DNA from: Luscinia megarhynchos
Taxonomy: Eukaryota > Chordata > Aves > Passeriformes > Turdidae
Direction: 5' to 3'
Assembly (NCBI GenBank): GCA_034336665.1
Contig: JAPFBE010000003.1
Span: 60,741,352-60,805,351, forward strand
DNA length: 64,000 bases
Both the position numbers and the translations under genes were made by a program. Position 1 is the first letter of the stretch, and the number at the start of each line of letters is the position of its first letter. This document shows positions 35,873 to 49,000 of this stretch, piece by piece. Under the pieces are notes generated by a model. That model saw nothing but the letters and a program-made list of their open reading frames with translations, was not told where the DNA came from and searched no databases.

Positions 35873-38800
35873 TTTTAACTCTTCCCAGAACCGTTTATTT
35901 TATGCTGAGACACTTTCCCCCTTTCTCTCTGTCCCATAGTGACCTGCACACATTGATGCACCACGGTTTTTTGCCCAGCCCTAAGTTCATCTGTACCCTT
36001 GGTACCACATTCCATAGCACAGGCAGAGAGCAGGAATGACTAAGAAATGTGCTGGCAGGGAAAGATGTTGAAAGGCCACACAAGAAGAGAAGAGGGAAAT
36101 CCTCTTGTTAAACTGCAACCACCCTGCACTCCTCTGCAACTTACTTTCCCTCTCTTGTCATTCTTACCTCTTGAGCAAGCCATGTTTTCTCCCTTAGGTT
36201 TCACTTTCAATGGTCAGTGCAATGATTTCTCTCTCCATTTGCCCTGCAAATGACTTTCCTGAAGAAGCAATACCTTTCCACAGCAGTGCTGTGGGCTCAG
36301 GATTTATTCCAGCTAATCTTTCATGGCTGTACCCTGCTGGCACATCCAGGGTCCAATCAACAAGTCAAGGCCATTACTATATACAAAAACATACACTGAT
36401 CCTGTTCATTCCTCATGGTATTAGCCAAATGTTCAATATATCACCAGTTTTAGATTTACCTGTGGTGATGGACTCTTATTCTTTTGACATTATAGTCTTT
36501 CTTTTGTGTCTACCCAACTCCAAACCTAAATTGAAGTCTTTTTTTGTGCCCATTTTCTGCCCTTTTCTCAGTCTTATTTCACTTTGGCTGTACCCTGAAA
36601 AAAATTTATTTATTGACCAGCACCCCATGCTGAGGTTTTGCAATCTACTCACTGCCTCCCAGAGCCATCACTCAAGTCAGAAGGAAACCTTTGCAGAATA
36701 ATATTTGTCTCCTCTTTTTTGTTGTCATGTGGTTGTTCTTGTACTGCTGCCCTTGACATCACCAGGCACAGACACTGACACCAGGGATTGCTGGCAGCCC
36801 CCTCACCTTTAATTCACTCTACGCAGCTCAATGAGTTCCCCCTGAATTCAGCCCCTGTGTCCTGGGCCAATCTGACTCTGGACCAGCTTCCCCTGCCACT
36901 GCACAGGGGAGCACCTCAGCATTTTGCACCACAATTTCCTTCCTCCAACAGGTCTGTGTTTGCCATAGTGTCAGCAAACCAGGAGCAGGGTTTTAGCAGA
37001 TGCTCCCAGTGCAGGGGTCCTCCTCTGGACTGGCTCCTTACAGCTGCTGGCAGCAGGAGTGAGTTAGCAGTAGCACCATGACATTTTCCAGGCTCTCTAG
37101 GCTCTTCTCTCAGAAGTCTCTCCTAGCAGCAGGTGCACTTTCTATCCCTGTTTTCCTCCATTAATGAGCTTGGCTGATTAGCCCCCTTGCTGCTTCAGTT
37201 TCTCCAAGCCACAGTAACACAAGCACTGCCTCCACACACTTTCTTGAATCCTAAACAGTGATGACTCTTTTCTCTGTCTTGACCTTTTTCCTGTCCTTCT
37301 TCAGCTGCCTTTTATCAATAAACCACAACAGGACCTGGCTGCTTTGATTTCAAAGTATGGTAGTAGTCTCTATGCTTCCAATTAATTCATATTTAGTGAA
37401 ACATTGTGCAGCCAAAGCCCCAACTGCTGCTATCTTTTATCATCTAAAATACAGAATGCTGGAGCAGAAAACTTTTTAGTGCTTTGAGCTTTGACTCTCT
37501 GGTGGGCCAGTGGGACCCAAAAAGGGAATTTAAAACTGTCTAAGGCAGATTGCAGACATGCCAGAGAAATTGAAGAGAGTGCACTGGAGAGAAAGAAAAC
37601 CCCTCCAGGAAAAAAAATTTAAAAGTTTAGAAATCTTCAAATTTACTTTGTGTAGTTTGAACACAGCTGCATGAGCACTGTCACCATGATTGCTGCTCAT
37701 GACAGCCCCACTTCTATTCTTGGTACTCTTTGCCAAGCTGGTGAGAGACTTTTGCTGAAGGCTACAAAAAGGCTCTGTCCCACATGACTAAAAGCCTATC
37801 ACTTCTCTATGTGTCCCCAGGCAGTATTCACAGGTCTTAAGAAACAGAAAGAATGTTGAGCTTCCAGGACCTGATGGGGACATAATCTTGCTTTTCTACT
37901 GACATTTTTTTTCTGACTGAATCGCTGTAGTTACAATTTTCTTTGTGCAGATGTTATCTGTTCTTTCAGTGCTGCGGCTGGGTTTTTTCATTTTCTAATT
38001 GGTTTCTCATTTGTCTCTCCTGAATTTCATTGTCCGTATTCCATATCCCTCCTACCCAGGAAGACACAGGATATTATGCTGCCTGTTACTGATTTTGTGA
38101 CCTGTTTGGGTGTAACAGGAACAGGCAGGGGGCTCTTGGTGGGTCATTGCTGGAAGCAGAAATTCAGAAAGGTAGAAAGCAGTACTTTGGCCATGACACT
38201 GAAGTCTCTGCTGTTCCCACTGTCTATTCATGCCTGAAAAGCACAGAAGAAAAATTTCTAAGGTTGCTGGAAGGTCTCATCTGCTAGGGCAGTGACAATA
38301 AACAAGACTGATATGACTGGTTAGAGAAAGGGGAGCAAGTTCAACAGTGACTCACATCACACATCTTGCATTGTACAGAGCAAGATGAATGAAACCATCC
38401 ACACAGACATGGAAAAATTCAAGAAAGAAATGTTATGCAAGCAAAGCTGGGATATCAGAACCAGAAAATGCCTCCCTGAACACAACTGTATTGTTTTCCT
38501 TCTTCTTTATATGTTAAAGGTGCCTTAAAATATTTTAAAACCTGTGTGTGTGTAACTTTGAAACCAGTAGTGTGATTATATATATTAAAAAGCACAGGTA
38601 GATGTGAAAAGACAACAATTCAGAGACAAGTCAAGTACTAGCACATTCTCCTGCTTTATGGGGCTTTTCCTCCCTAGGAACATTCGATTTCTACTGGCTC
38701 TATTTATTTATGACTTAAAATAATGACTTGGAAATTGAGAAATGTGACCCTGCTTCAGGACAGACTTAGGAATGTGTTTCAGCAAGTTTCAAATGGTTCT

Positions 38801-40177
38801 TCTGTATTGACCCAATGTTCTCAACAAATTATGCAAAACTATATTCTGGGATGCTCTCTGGTCTGCAGAATTTATCTAATGAATCAAACAACTCTTTGGT
38901 GCTTGTAGGGACAGCTGTGAGGTTTATGCATTATAAAAATATTTAATAATGCATAGGATGTGGAAAAAAATTATAAACAGATACTGAGAAGAGAGACTCA
39001 GGACACAGTAAGAAGTCATGAATAGAGGCATGGTCAGGACAATACAGAATAATAAATACATTTATTTAATAGTAGCAGATTGCTCCTTGGCACACAGGAC
39101 TGCCTTCCTGCCTCCGTGACAAACATGCTGAATGAGAATGCAATCCTTCTGGAGAAACTGTGAGACTTTTAATCTGCTGGAGCTGCAGAGAGACTGAAGG
39201 ATGACAATTCAAACTGTACATGATGTGGATATTGCAAAGGCTTATTTATTCTTTTTAGTCCTGGGTCAGGGGATTGGGTAGTGCTGGAGGAGCTGAGAAA
39301 GCTTTAATGCATTAATTCAGGGGTGATATTCCCAAAGCTTGAATGACTGCAGCTTTGTGTTCAGAGTTTTAAATACATCTTGGAGATATGGCTTCAGATC
39401 TGGGAATAATCCCATTGCTTTTGCCTATTTGGAATAATCCCATTATTTTTATCTTGGACTCACTGGGTCATGCAGCTGATTTCACAAAGTCCAAAATACA
39501 GACTCTGATTTGATCCCTATCAGTTCTGCACTTAGTGCCAAATGTTTGCAGTTTGCCTGTTCACTGAGCTTGCTGGTATTTCCTTCTACTGCTCCACCCC
39601 TCTGGCCCCAGTTTGCTCCAGTGTTGAGGCTCCCCAGCCTCCAACAGGTGTCACATCCCATCAAATTTTGACCCCTTTTATAAACCAGACATTATTTATT
39701 TCACACATTTCCTCCAGTGGTTCTGTTCCTTGGTTTTTCACTGGGTTCCATCCCGACAGTCTTTCAAGATCTCTTGTTTACTGAATTTGAAGTCCCACTG
39801 CTGACTTCCACATTCCCTGTCCAGAGAGAAAAATAATCATTTTTCTACAAGAGATGAATATCAAATGCTGGCTCTTACTGCAATTCAATCATAAACTCTA
39901 ATCTTATGGCTGGCCCTCATGCCTTCCAGATATCAGAGCTGCCCATTTTCTGAAACACTTAGTAGAGCTGGACAACCTTCACCTGACAGCTGGAATAAAA
40001 TAGCTGTTTTTTCTGAATAAAATAGACATAGTTTGACAAAAGAGCCAAATTTCCTATTGTACAGAAAAAAATTATGGAAAAAACCAAAGACATCTTGAAG
40101 TGCTTGAGCCTGACTCTTAAATCAGACCCTTCACAGAATACAGATGCTCAGCCTTACAAGGATAAGGAAGCCAGCAA
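35873..40177. other. C/T-biased to AT-rich non-coding stretch
   Basis: The first kilobase stays pyrimidine-biased and holds the longest non-CR1 open frame in the window (163 codons, 36210-36701, +). Its Ser/Leu/Phe/Pro-rich translation matches no family I know, and strand bias accounts for it. A 97-codon frame follows at 36788-37081. A short direct repeat of GGAATAATCCCATT (28-bp period) sits at 39403-39444. No gene is supported. Confidence 0.5.
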
Positions 40178-40259
40178 TTAAAAAAATAAAAAGTAATAAT
40201 AAAAAAAACCCACAAAAAAACAAAAGCAACAACAAAACACACACACACACACAAAAAAA
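40178..40259. repeat. A-rich tract with (CA)8 microsatellite
   Basis: Poly(A)-rich sequence with CAAC units leads into about eight CA dinucleotides at 40237-40252 and then more A. It is low-complexity DNA, possibly an old poly(A) tail with a microsatellite born in it. Confidence 0.9.
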
Positions 40260-41379
40260 TCCCTAATCCACATTTTAAAGGTGGCAAGTGTTTTGCCCCT
40301 TATGTTTTGATGGTACTGTTGGATGAAAGATTCTTATGGAACTTAGCTGCCATCAGGCCACAGAGAAGGGTTACAACACAGTCTAAAGGTACACTGCATT
40401 TCTCTAATTTCTTTTTATTTTCACACCTCATGTTTCTATGGACTGTTTTTATTTCATTTATGTGGCAGATGTGGGAACACCATTCTTGATACTGACGAGG
40501 AAAGCACATATTATTTTTGAGCACAGAAAATAACTCTGGAGTGTGCCAGGGGCTCTTGTATTTGAATTTCTTTAATCCATCAGTGTCTATGGTTATTCAT
40601 TCAAATCTGAGTGCTATTAAATACTCTTAAAACTCTAAATTCATCCGGACAAATGTATTTCAGAACACAGTTGGCTAGCTGGGGTGAACTCCAGATCTAG
40701 ACTTGCTACCTCTATTAGATACAGGCATTAATCTGGACTTGCCCTGTACTCATTAAAAACTTAAAAGTCACAGCAAGAACTTGTTTTTCTTCCTAGCCAT
40801 CAGTTCCAGATTTAGTCTAGTCTAGGTAATCTTTCAAACCACATCCTCCAAACAGAGGTGCTCCTTTTTCTTCATTTCTTTTCGCTCAATGCAATCAAGA
40901 GCCCAATAGGAGACATCACACAGGCATCTGTCTTAATAGTTTTCCCCAGATTCTCCTCATCTGACCTTTGTTACTGTCTGAATCATCTTCTATGGCATTG
41001 AAGTGTAACTTCCTTCCTTGTCATTGGATATTTTGCATTGCATTAAAATTAATAGCCCCACAAACATCTCCTCCAGCTCTGTTTGTTTGCAGTTCACATA
41101 CATCACCCTGTCACAGTGCAGCTGAAATCATTCCAGCTACCATTCTGACCCTTTTGCTTAGGTCTCTGTGTGCTCCTTTATTTCATGGCTCAGCTGCCTT
41201 TTGTCACTGGGCTACTAACATATTTCTGCAGTCAGTGAGCATGCAACCTCATTACTGTGATCCTGGGTAGTTGCCAAAATATTTTAAATATCCACTTGAA
41301 AGAATAAATGAATGTAGAAAAATTGTCTTATGAAAAAGGTCATGTATGTGCACTTATATCAAAGAAAAAGACCCGTGTG
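40260..41379. other. Unique non-coding stretch
   Basis: A 100-codon plus-strand frame (40968-41270) lies in C/T-rich DNA and shows no recognisable domain. No repeat was recognised until the CR1 element begins. Confidence 0.5.
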
Positions 41380-42150
41380 AACCACATGAGGTTCAACAAG
41401 GCCAAGGTCCTGCAACTGTGTTGGGGCACCCCCCAGTATCAGTGCAAGGTGAGAGAGGAAAGGGACTGAGAGCAGCTCTGAGGACAAGGACTTGGGGGTG
41501 CTGCTGGGTGAGAGGCTGGACATGACCTGGCAATGTGCACTTGCAGCCCGGAAAGGCAATTCTGGCCAGGGCTGCAGCAAAAGCAGCACGGGCAGTATGT
41601 CAAGGGAGGGGATCTGCCCCTCTGCTCTGCTCTGCTCTGTTCTGGTGAAACACCACCTGGAGTGAGTGTCCAGTTCTGGGCTCCCCAGCACAGGGGACAT
41701 GGACCTGTTGGAGTGAGTCCAGAGGAGGGACATAAAGATGATAGAGGGATGGAACACCTCTCCCCTGAAGACAGGCTGAGAGAATTGCATTGTTCAGCCT
41801 GGAGAAGACTCCAGCAAGGTATTATTGCAGCCTTCCACTACCTAAAGAGGCTTTACAAGAAAGATGAGGACAGACCTTTTATTAGGGCACTACTTATAAA
41901 TAAAGTATATTTGTTTTATAAGTAAGACATTTTTTTATGATTAGGGCAGTGAAACACAGGTACAGGTTGCCCATAGAAGGGGTCAGTGCTGGAGACAGGG
42001 CTGGACAGGGCTCTGAGCAGCCTGATCTAGTTGTAGGTGTCCCTGCTCTTTGCAAAAGGGTTGACTAGTATTTGAATTGTATTTGACTTTCTTCACCTGA
42101 CTAGGTGGTCCTGAAAAATCCCTTTCAACCTAAACTCTTTATGATTCTAT
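41380..42150 (+). mobile_element. CR1 LINE, 5'-truncated, with decayed ORF2 3' end
   Basis: This is the longest transposable element in the window. It starts with the CR1 ORF2 segment reading like ...FNKAKVLQLCW, covers the C-terminal reverse-transcriptase region (GLEHLSPEDRLREL-type residues and a VQFWAPQ motif are visible in translation) and continues into the 3' UTR, ending at the terminal TATGATTCTAT octamer-like sequence. The reading frame is broken by shifts, so it makes no protein. A short (TCTGC)n expansion lies at 41620-41640. At about 41885-41945 the expected tail sequence is replaced by shorter AT-rich DNA, which suggests an internal deletion. Confidence 0.94.
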
Positions 42151-42999
42151 ATCTGTGTTTATTTCTTTATCACATTCCCCTGAGGACATAAGCCCTCTGG
42201 ACCAAAGCCTGAACTTCAGTCCAGTTTGCATTGTTATTAGTGGTGTTCCAAAATCTTATCAGCCAATAATTGCATGGGTCTGAGTTGCAAAATGCTGATT
42301 TGACTATTTTAGTGTGTAGATGCTGTTAGCTCCCCAAACACTCAGATCAGGTCCAGAACAGCATCAACATCATAGGTTTAACATTTTGCATTTTCATTAA
42401 AACACTACCTTCTACTGCCTCTCTGAGGGATGCTGTCAGTGTGTGCCCCTGTGGGGAAGCAGCTTCAGGCAGCCCCACCAAACAGCTTCTTCCTGCCTCT
42501 GAAAATGTAGAGAGGATCATCAGTTGGAAAGATTCCTCCCATTCTTTAAACAGCTCTCCCATGTAAAGTGAAGTGAAGAGGAAAAGCCCTGCCTCACCAA
42601 AGGCAGGCTGTGCCTCTGTGTGGCTGTGCTGTGCTGCAGAGAGAGGAAGAGGGAGGTTCAATGCAAACCATTAATGGCCTTGAGTTCTACTGAAAATGAC
42701 TGACTGCTTTAATTAGTGGGAGTCCTGCCAGGCTCCCACCTGACAGCCTCTGTGAGGCTCCCAATTGCCAGGCTTGTACCAGTTTTATCAAGACACTGAA
42801 TGCAGCAGCTAAAGAGCAATGACTTCTGCTTTCCTCAGCTTCAGGCAGCTCAGCTGCATGAGACCAAACACTGGTGTAAACAGATGCCCTCATGAGAAGA
42901 TAAATGTGAAAGCTGCAGCATCTGGAAGGTATTTGTAAAAAAATTTTCTTCTACTTGTTCCTCTGCAAATATTACTCTCTTCCACTGCAAACTTCCTTT
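42151..42999. other. Unique non-coding stretch
   Basis: Two minus-strand frames, 104 and 68 codons (42347-42661 and 42687-42893), resemble no known protein. No repeat was recognised after the CR1 end. Confidence 0.5.
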
Positions 43000-43033
43000 G
43001 CTCTATTTATTTATTTGCTCTATTTATTTATTT
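43000..43033. repeat. Perfect 17-bp tandem duplication with ATTTA words
   Basis: GCTCTATTTATTTATTT occurs twice in tandem (43000-43016 and 43017-43033) with no mismatch. Each unit holds overlapping ATTTA pentamers and a CTATTTAT TATA/MEF2-like word. Perfect identity suggests a recent duplication. Confidence 0.95.
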
Positions 43034-46000
43034 AACTAGTTGTCTCTTCCAAACATATGCTTATCTCACTAAGTGTGTAGAGTCCCTGAATCAAGTGTCA
43101 TTTCTGCTGAGGCAAAAACCCCTTTGTCTATCCCAATGTGGCCTGACAAATAGAAGCTCCAGGCACAACTGCCTGCAATCCTCACTGTCCTGTAACCTAG
43201 CACTGCATTGATACAACAACTTCTTCCTGAATCACACTTTAGCTGGGTGTTTCCACAACACCAGGAAACTTTACCGTGTCACCAGTCCTCCCACAATGTC
43301 ATTTGTTCAGGCCTGAAAAGCAAGGATGAGAAAATATGAATTTTTCCTCTGGAAATTATTCAGTGTGTACCCTTAGGCTTCCCACATGTGCTTTTGCAGT
43401 GGAGGGCATCTACAAATAGTGGAAATAAGGGGAAAGATACTGAGAAATCTTCAAAAGACTTACTGAAATCTGGCAGATCCGAAATACTGAGGGGTTTTTG
43501 AATTTCATAGACCTATTGCACATTATTTAGTATGTGCCAACTTTTTCTAAAACCTCTATGTACCACTTGCTACAGGATCCTCTTGCTACAGGTACTATGC
43601 AGCAAAACTCCGTTTGCCATTTTCTCACCAATACCTTCAACTAGCAGGTCTTATCTGCTCTGCAGTCCTTGTTTTTCCTTAGTAAATGCTCCATTTTATC
43701 TTCTATTCGACTGTCAGCAGATGAAGTCTATTTCTCCCAGGTGTTTCTACTTGTTTCATGTGAGCATTTTTGGTTGCAGAGTTCTCCATGCTGGAAATAA
43801 AGCTCTCAGTAAAATATTCAGGCAGTGTTTCTGCATAGGCACAAGCTATGCATGCACTGACTACCAAGAATTCCAGAGAGCAAATTAGGGTAGCCCACAA
43901 ACCTGTCACCATGTCTTGGCCATGTAGCCAATTTCATAGGTTGGCAGACATCTGTGGACAAGGGGTGGCATCCATCCTCCCTCCACAGCCACAAAGTAGG
44001 CAGCTGGGCTTGGTGAGGTGAAGATTCCTGCTGAATGAATTGATGAGAAAAGCCAGCCATATTTTGGAAGGTGTAGTAGTGTCTGCTACCACAGCAAAGG
44101 AGTCTTGCTCTCATACAGGCTGTGTAATAGTATATAATGGCAGCTGTAGTTCAATTCATCTGGTTCAAGATGTCACAAACACAGTTTAACACCCTGTTCC
44201 TCTTCTGACAGGCATTTCTTCCAGCTGCAAGGACAGAGGGAATGGTGCACATCTGTTCCTCCATGCTCCCACAGCCACCAGTGAGAATGGAGTCATTGCT
44301 GCGTGGGCTGATCTCTTTCCCAATCATGGGGCAGGGGAATGAACTTTGCAGCAGTCCAGACTGTAAGTTCCCCAGCATGCTGGCAGCTGGCAAACTTCCC
44401 TTTGACTTGGATTGAATCATGTGGAGAGCAAAAATCCACAAAATTAATGTGATGACATTTCACTCCCTATGGAAATCTGTAGGCACCAAAATAGCCATTA
44501 CCTATATCTGTCTAACAGTTTCAGCATTTCCTGCTGTACTGGGGTATCAGTGATGAAACTGGGTCCATCTGCAATCCAGCTGAAATGTCAGCATCACATT
44601 GGTTTTGGAATTACAGACTTTCAATCCAATAGCAACATAATGACTAATATCAACTCCTCCTTCTCAAGCCTTGAATAATCACTTCTCTGGATGTGATTAA
44701 CTTTTCCATGGTTCAGTGTCATTAAAAGGTCACACCTGGGCAGGATGTAAAAAACCATGACTCCATTGACTCACTCAGTAGCTCCCCATTCTGTATTTAC
44801 TGACGTATTTCTGCCTGCATGGTAGCTTGCACTTGTCCTTATTAAAGTGCTGGGTTGTTTTTTTTTCCCAGAGACTACTTTTTCAATTTGCCAAGTTTAT
44901 TTTGGAGTCTGAGCCTGTCTCACAGTCTCCAGCAACTTGTTTTATAGGCCAACTTAATATCTCTATCCTCCTCTCTACCATTAAAATAACCAGCAAAACG
45001 TGCAACAGGAACAGCACTGAAGTTATCTCAGACTCCATGAAAGTTTTCCAAGACACTCTTCCTTTTGACAACGAACCATCAACAGGTTCTTTTTTTAGAA
45101 AGTTTGTCCACCCAATGTTATGGTAATATTTTCCTAGTTCATGAAGTACACTGGTTTAAAATATTTTATTCCTGAGTAATCTACATTGACAGTTACTCAG
45201 TCTCTCCTGCGAGCTTACAGTCTCACTTTTTTCTTGTTGTGTTCTAGAGTTTTTTCCAATAATTTAATTAGGCTAACTGTTTAGGCATCTTGGTTCTTCA
45301 ATCTCTTTGCCCGTTTTTTTTTCAAGCCAGCCTTACCTATGTCTGTTTTCAGTCTTCAGGTGCCTCACTCAGTCTCCAGGAGCTGTCTCTGATAATGGAT
45401 CATCCAGGCATTGCAGTCTATTTGCTAAGCTGACAGAGACAAGGTCCAATAGACTCAGCTCACATGAAAATATTGTTCTCAGCTAGCTATACCCAGGAGT
45501 TTCCCTTCTTCATGTGAAGAGTACTATCAAGACATCCCATTGCTAACTGTGCTGGCTCCAAGCTCTTGACAGCTTTGGGTGGACAGCACCTTCCCTCCCC
45601 CAAATGATGGTTAGGAGAGACATGCTTAGAAGACAAAACAAGGAGATTCAGTTTAGATTAATAACCACACCCTTGGGTGATGGGCCTCTGTCCACCCTGA
45701 AGATGACAGACAGCTTGGCAAGGGGAGAGGGAGGAAGCATTTCTCTACACTGAAAATGTGACTAGGACAAAGGGATAAAGGAATAAAGGGGTTCATAGCT
45801 ACTTGGAGGAGTAAAATACAGCTAGTAGTTTCACCCCCAGGAGGAGAAGAGACATGCAAAACATTAAAAATTTAATCTTAAAGCTTTTTAAACAAATCAA
45901 TGTCTTAAAAACCAAAGGAGAACATTGCAAGGTTTGAATCCTGAAATGGACTTTACCCTGCAATTATTTTGTCTATTGTTTGAGGAGAAAAGAAAAAAAA

Positions 46001-49000
46001 GAGAAAAGTTGCCATTTGACAGAGACTGCAACTAATTTCAATCTCAATTTTTCAGGTTAGCTGAAGAGCGAAAAAATCAATTGTTTGCAAAGCTCCTGTC
46101 CTGGAGCCTTTGAAAATTACCTTTTAGAGGCAATGATTACAGGAGTTATGGTGCAGAACAACATCATGGAAGTTTAAATCAGAGCTGACCGAGTTTCAGG
46201 TCATTTGGGAAGATGCCATCAGAGTTTGTTTTTTTTTAAATGGGCTAGAAGCAGTTTCTGAAGCAATAATGGATACAGGTTGGTCTTTCCCTGCATGTCT
46301 TCACCTGCCACCATTAAGTATAATTGCCTCTAGTGCTCTTCATGCTGACAGCATCAAATGACAAGTAGTTTTCCTGTTGTAAGTGACATCTCTAAGATGT
46401 ATTGTTGTGTGACTGTGCTGCCAGGAAAGATTAGTAACTTTTACCTTTATTCACCATATTTCAATTCATGGACACCAGGATGTAATAGGAAGTTCTTAGG
46501 GAATTCAGTTCTTCCTTGGAGCTCTAGTTCTCTGGTTCTTGGAACAGCTCTGAGTTTATCCATTGGAGAATTCAGCAAATGGATTGTTGTTTTCTTTAGA
46601 CTTTGGTTAATAAGAATAGATTAATCAAGTTATGAGTGAAAAGGTTAAGTCTTTTTTTCCCTAGTAATCAGTGGATTAATTAATCTCTGAATAGCATTGC
46701 TGTCCATGTAGTTCACACAGTTTATTAGTATCATAAAGTCTTGGAGACCAGATTGTAAGCTTTATTCAGGTTCAATCTGATAAAGAATTCATGCCTTGTT
46801 CCTGGAGCATCTTCTTCAGGTGTTGGCCATTCAATACCTTCAGTTGCCTCAGCTGCAATCCATCCACACCCTTTGCAGAAACCACACCTTGACAATCCAT
46901 AGATTGGAGTTGGTCTGTACAACAGCTGTCTTCATCATTTATTTTTCATCCCAACAGCAGAATGGAAAAAATATTCTTTGCATGTGTGTATGTGCACACA
47001 TAAACTCAAACCTTCCTGGAGTTTTAAGTGAAATCAAAGAGGAAAAAAGTTGTGTGTGTTGTGTTTTTTTGACAAGCATTTTATTCAAAGCAGTGCAGAA
47101 GGCCAGGGATGGGACAGGAGTTCTCTTCACAATACTACAAGAGAGAGGAACCTCCTACTCAGCTAATGATGAGATCACCTCTTCAGGTTGTGAAGGATGT
47201 AAGTTTGGGTCCTTTCTCACATGCTTTTCCCAGACCAGTGTCTGATCTCTCTCCTCAGCATCAGCTAACATGGCTTTTCCAGTCTCTGTTTTTGGGGTTG
47301 TTTTTTTTTTGTAAACAGATCTTAACCACTCACAGAAGTAACACTGAAGTCTAGAATCAGTCACAGAGGTTGATTTCATTAGATGTCATTTTATTCAGTG
47401 GGATTCTTGTGTAGGGAACAGATACCTTGTTTTGATTTGAGTTCAGTATCAAATGTGAGAGGCTCTGCCAAGAAGATTCCCACATGAGGTCTGTGCTTTT
47501 GAAATCAATCCCCTTTGACCTTGAAATGTGCTAGTTTTGGTATTACACAAAGCCTGATCACCTTGACTGCTTTCCCTCAGGTATGCTTAGCAGTGCACTG
47601 AATATTCCTATTATTAATACAAGGAAAATCTCATTGGGATTTTTGATGCTTTAATGTTTCTTGGAAATCACATAAAAGTAAAAGGAAACAAACATTATAA
47701 TATCTCAGTAGAAGATATATTGCATACAGACAATGGGGGGGAAAAGTTCTGAATCTTGCTCCTTGGAGTATTGTTTCTTCTGTCCTCAGTAATAAAGAAT
47801 GAAAAGTTAGTAGTTCACCTGTGGGTGCCCAGCGCCTTCCCTTTGCAGGCACCCTGAGCAGTCAGAAACATTTCTTTTAAAGCTTTATCAGACAACTGCT
47901 TTTGAGGGACCGATTCTCTATGCAGAAAGATCCTTCTGGGTTTTGCTTCTATTTATTTTACATGAGACATTTTTGTTAGCCAGAATTAGATAGCACTACT
48001 TATTTGTGACTAACCCATGAAGGAATGCATGAGTCAACATGAGATGCTTTCCTAGTCCCTGGTGCTGGCTATTCACAAATCAAGAATGGCATCTGTGCAG
48101 TACAATCACCAACAGAGATATTTGTGTGGTATGCTTGGATTAATTTACAATGAATTATCTTCCCAGATATATGAGTTGCTTTCCCTGAAGCATGTTTCTC
48201 CCATCCTTCCCCTATAGGGAATAAGTCATGAAGATGGTGGAGTTTTCAGCTGTGCACTTTGCACAGCCTCAGTCTTCTACTCTTTCACTAAATGGTTCTA
48301 ATACTTGTTCAAATAACATTGTCTTTCTCTGGCACCAAGAAGCTGGAAAAGTTTGGGTAGCATTTTCACTCTGCTCCCTGTAGCGCCCAAAGCCACCAGG
48401 ACAAACTGTTTGTAGAAGGAACACATCATTCCTTACAGAGAGACAGTAATTTCAGTATGCTGTAACCCTCTCAGAATCTCCAGAAGAAAATTTGTCTCTA
48501 ATGTCTTTGCTGAAGCACACTGACACCCTGTTCAGCCACCAGGCTGCTCATACTCTGTACAAGTGGTATATAGCCCACAGCAATGTAGGTTCTAAACTAC
48601 AAGCATCTATATCTGACTTAGGTTAAATTTTTCACATTATAATGCAGAAGGAGAATGCTGACTTGTAATTTTCCAGAAGTTTTCCACAACTGGTAAAACA
48701 TCAGGTGAAATTAGAAAGCAGAGTAAACACATTCCAAGTGTGAGTATGGGCCCAGGAGTGCATCCAGAGTAAATCAGTGTATGCAGGCAGTAAAACAAGC
48801 CAGTGATTTGTTTTCAATTGACATTTAAATTACAAAGCAGTTATTGTAATTATTAGCAAGTCTAGTTTTTAAAACACATTTTGTTAAGTCATGGACATAA
48901 CCATTAAAATAATGGGCACAAGCTTAATTGAATTTACCAGGATCACTACCAAAATTCACGTCCAGAAAAATCTTACTTTCCCTAATTAGTAAGATACAGT

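Noticed and set aside
36210..36701. 163-codon plus-strand open frame, the longest in the window
   Set aside because: It sits in pyrimidine-biased DNA where stop codons are rare on this strand, is rich in Ser, Leu, Phe and Pro accordingly, and shows no domain or splice context I recognise.
41533..41925. 130-codon plus-strand frame and 143-codon minus-strand frame
   Set aside because: They lie within the CR1 element. The plus-strand frame is decayed CR1 ORF2 sequence with frameshifts, and the minus-strand one is its shadow; neither is a host gene.
43818..44441. Two consecutive minus-strand frames of 98 and 96 codons, considered as exons of one gene
   Set aside because: Different phases, no clear splice signals joining them, and no family resemblance.
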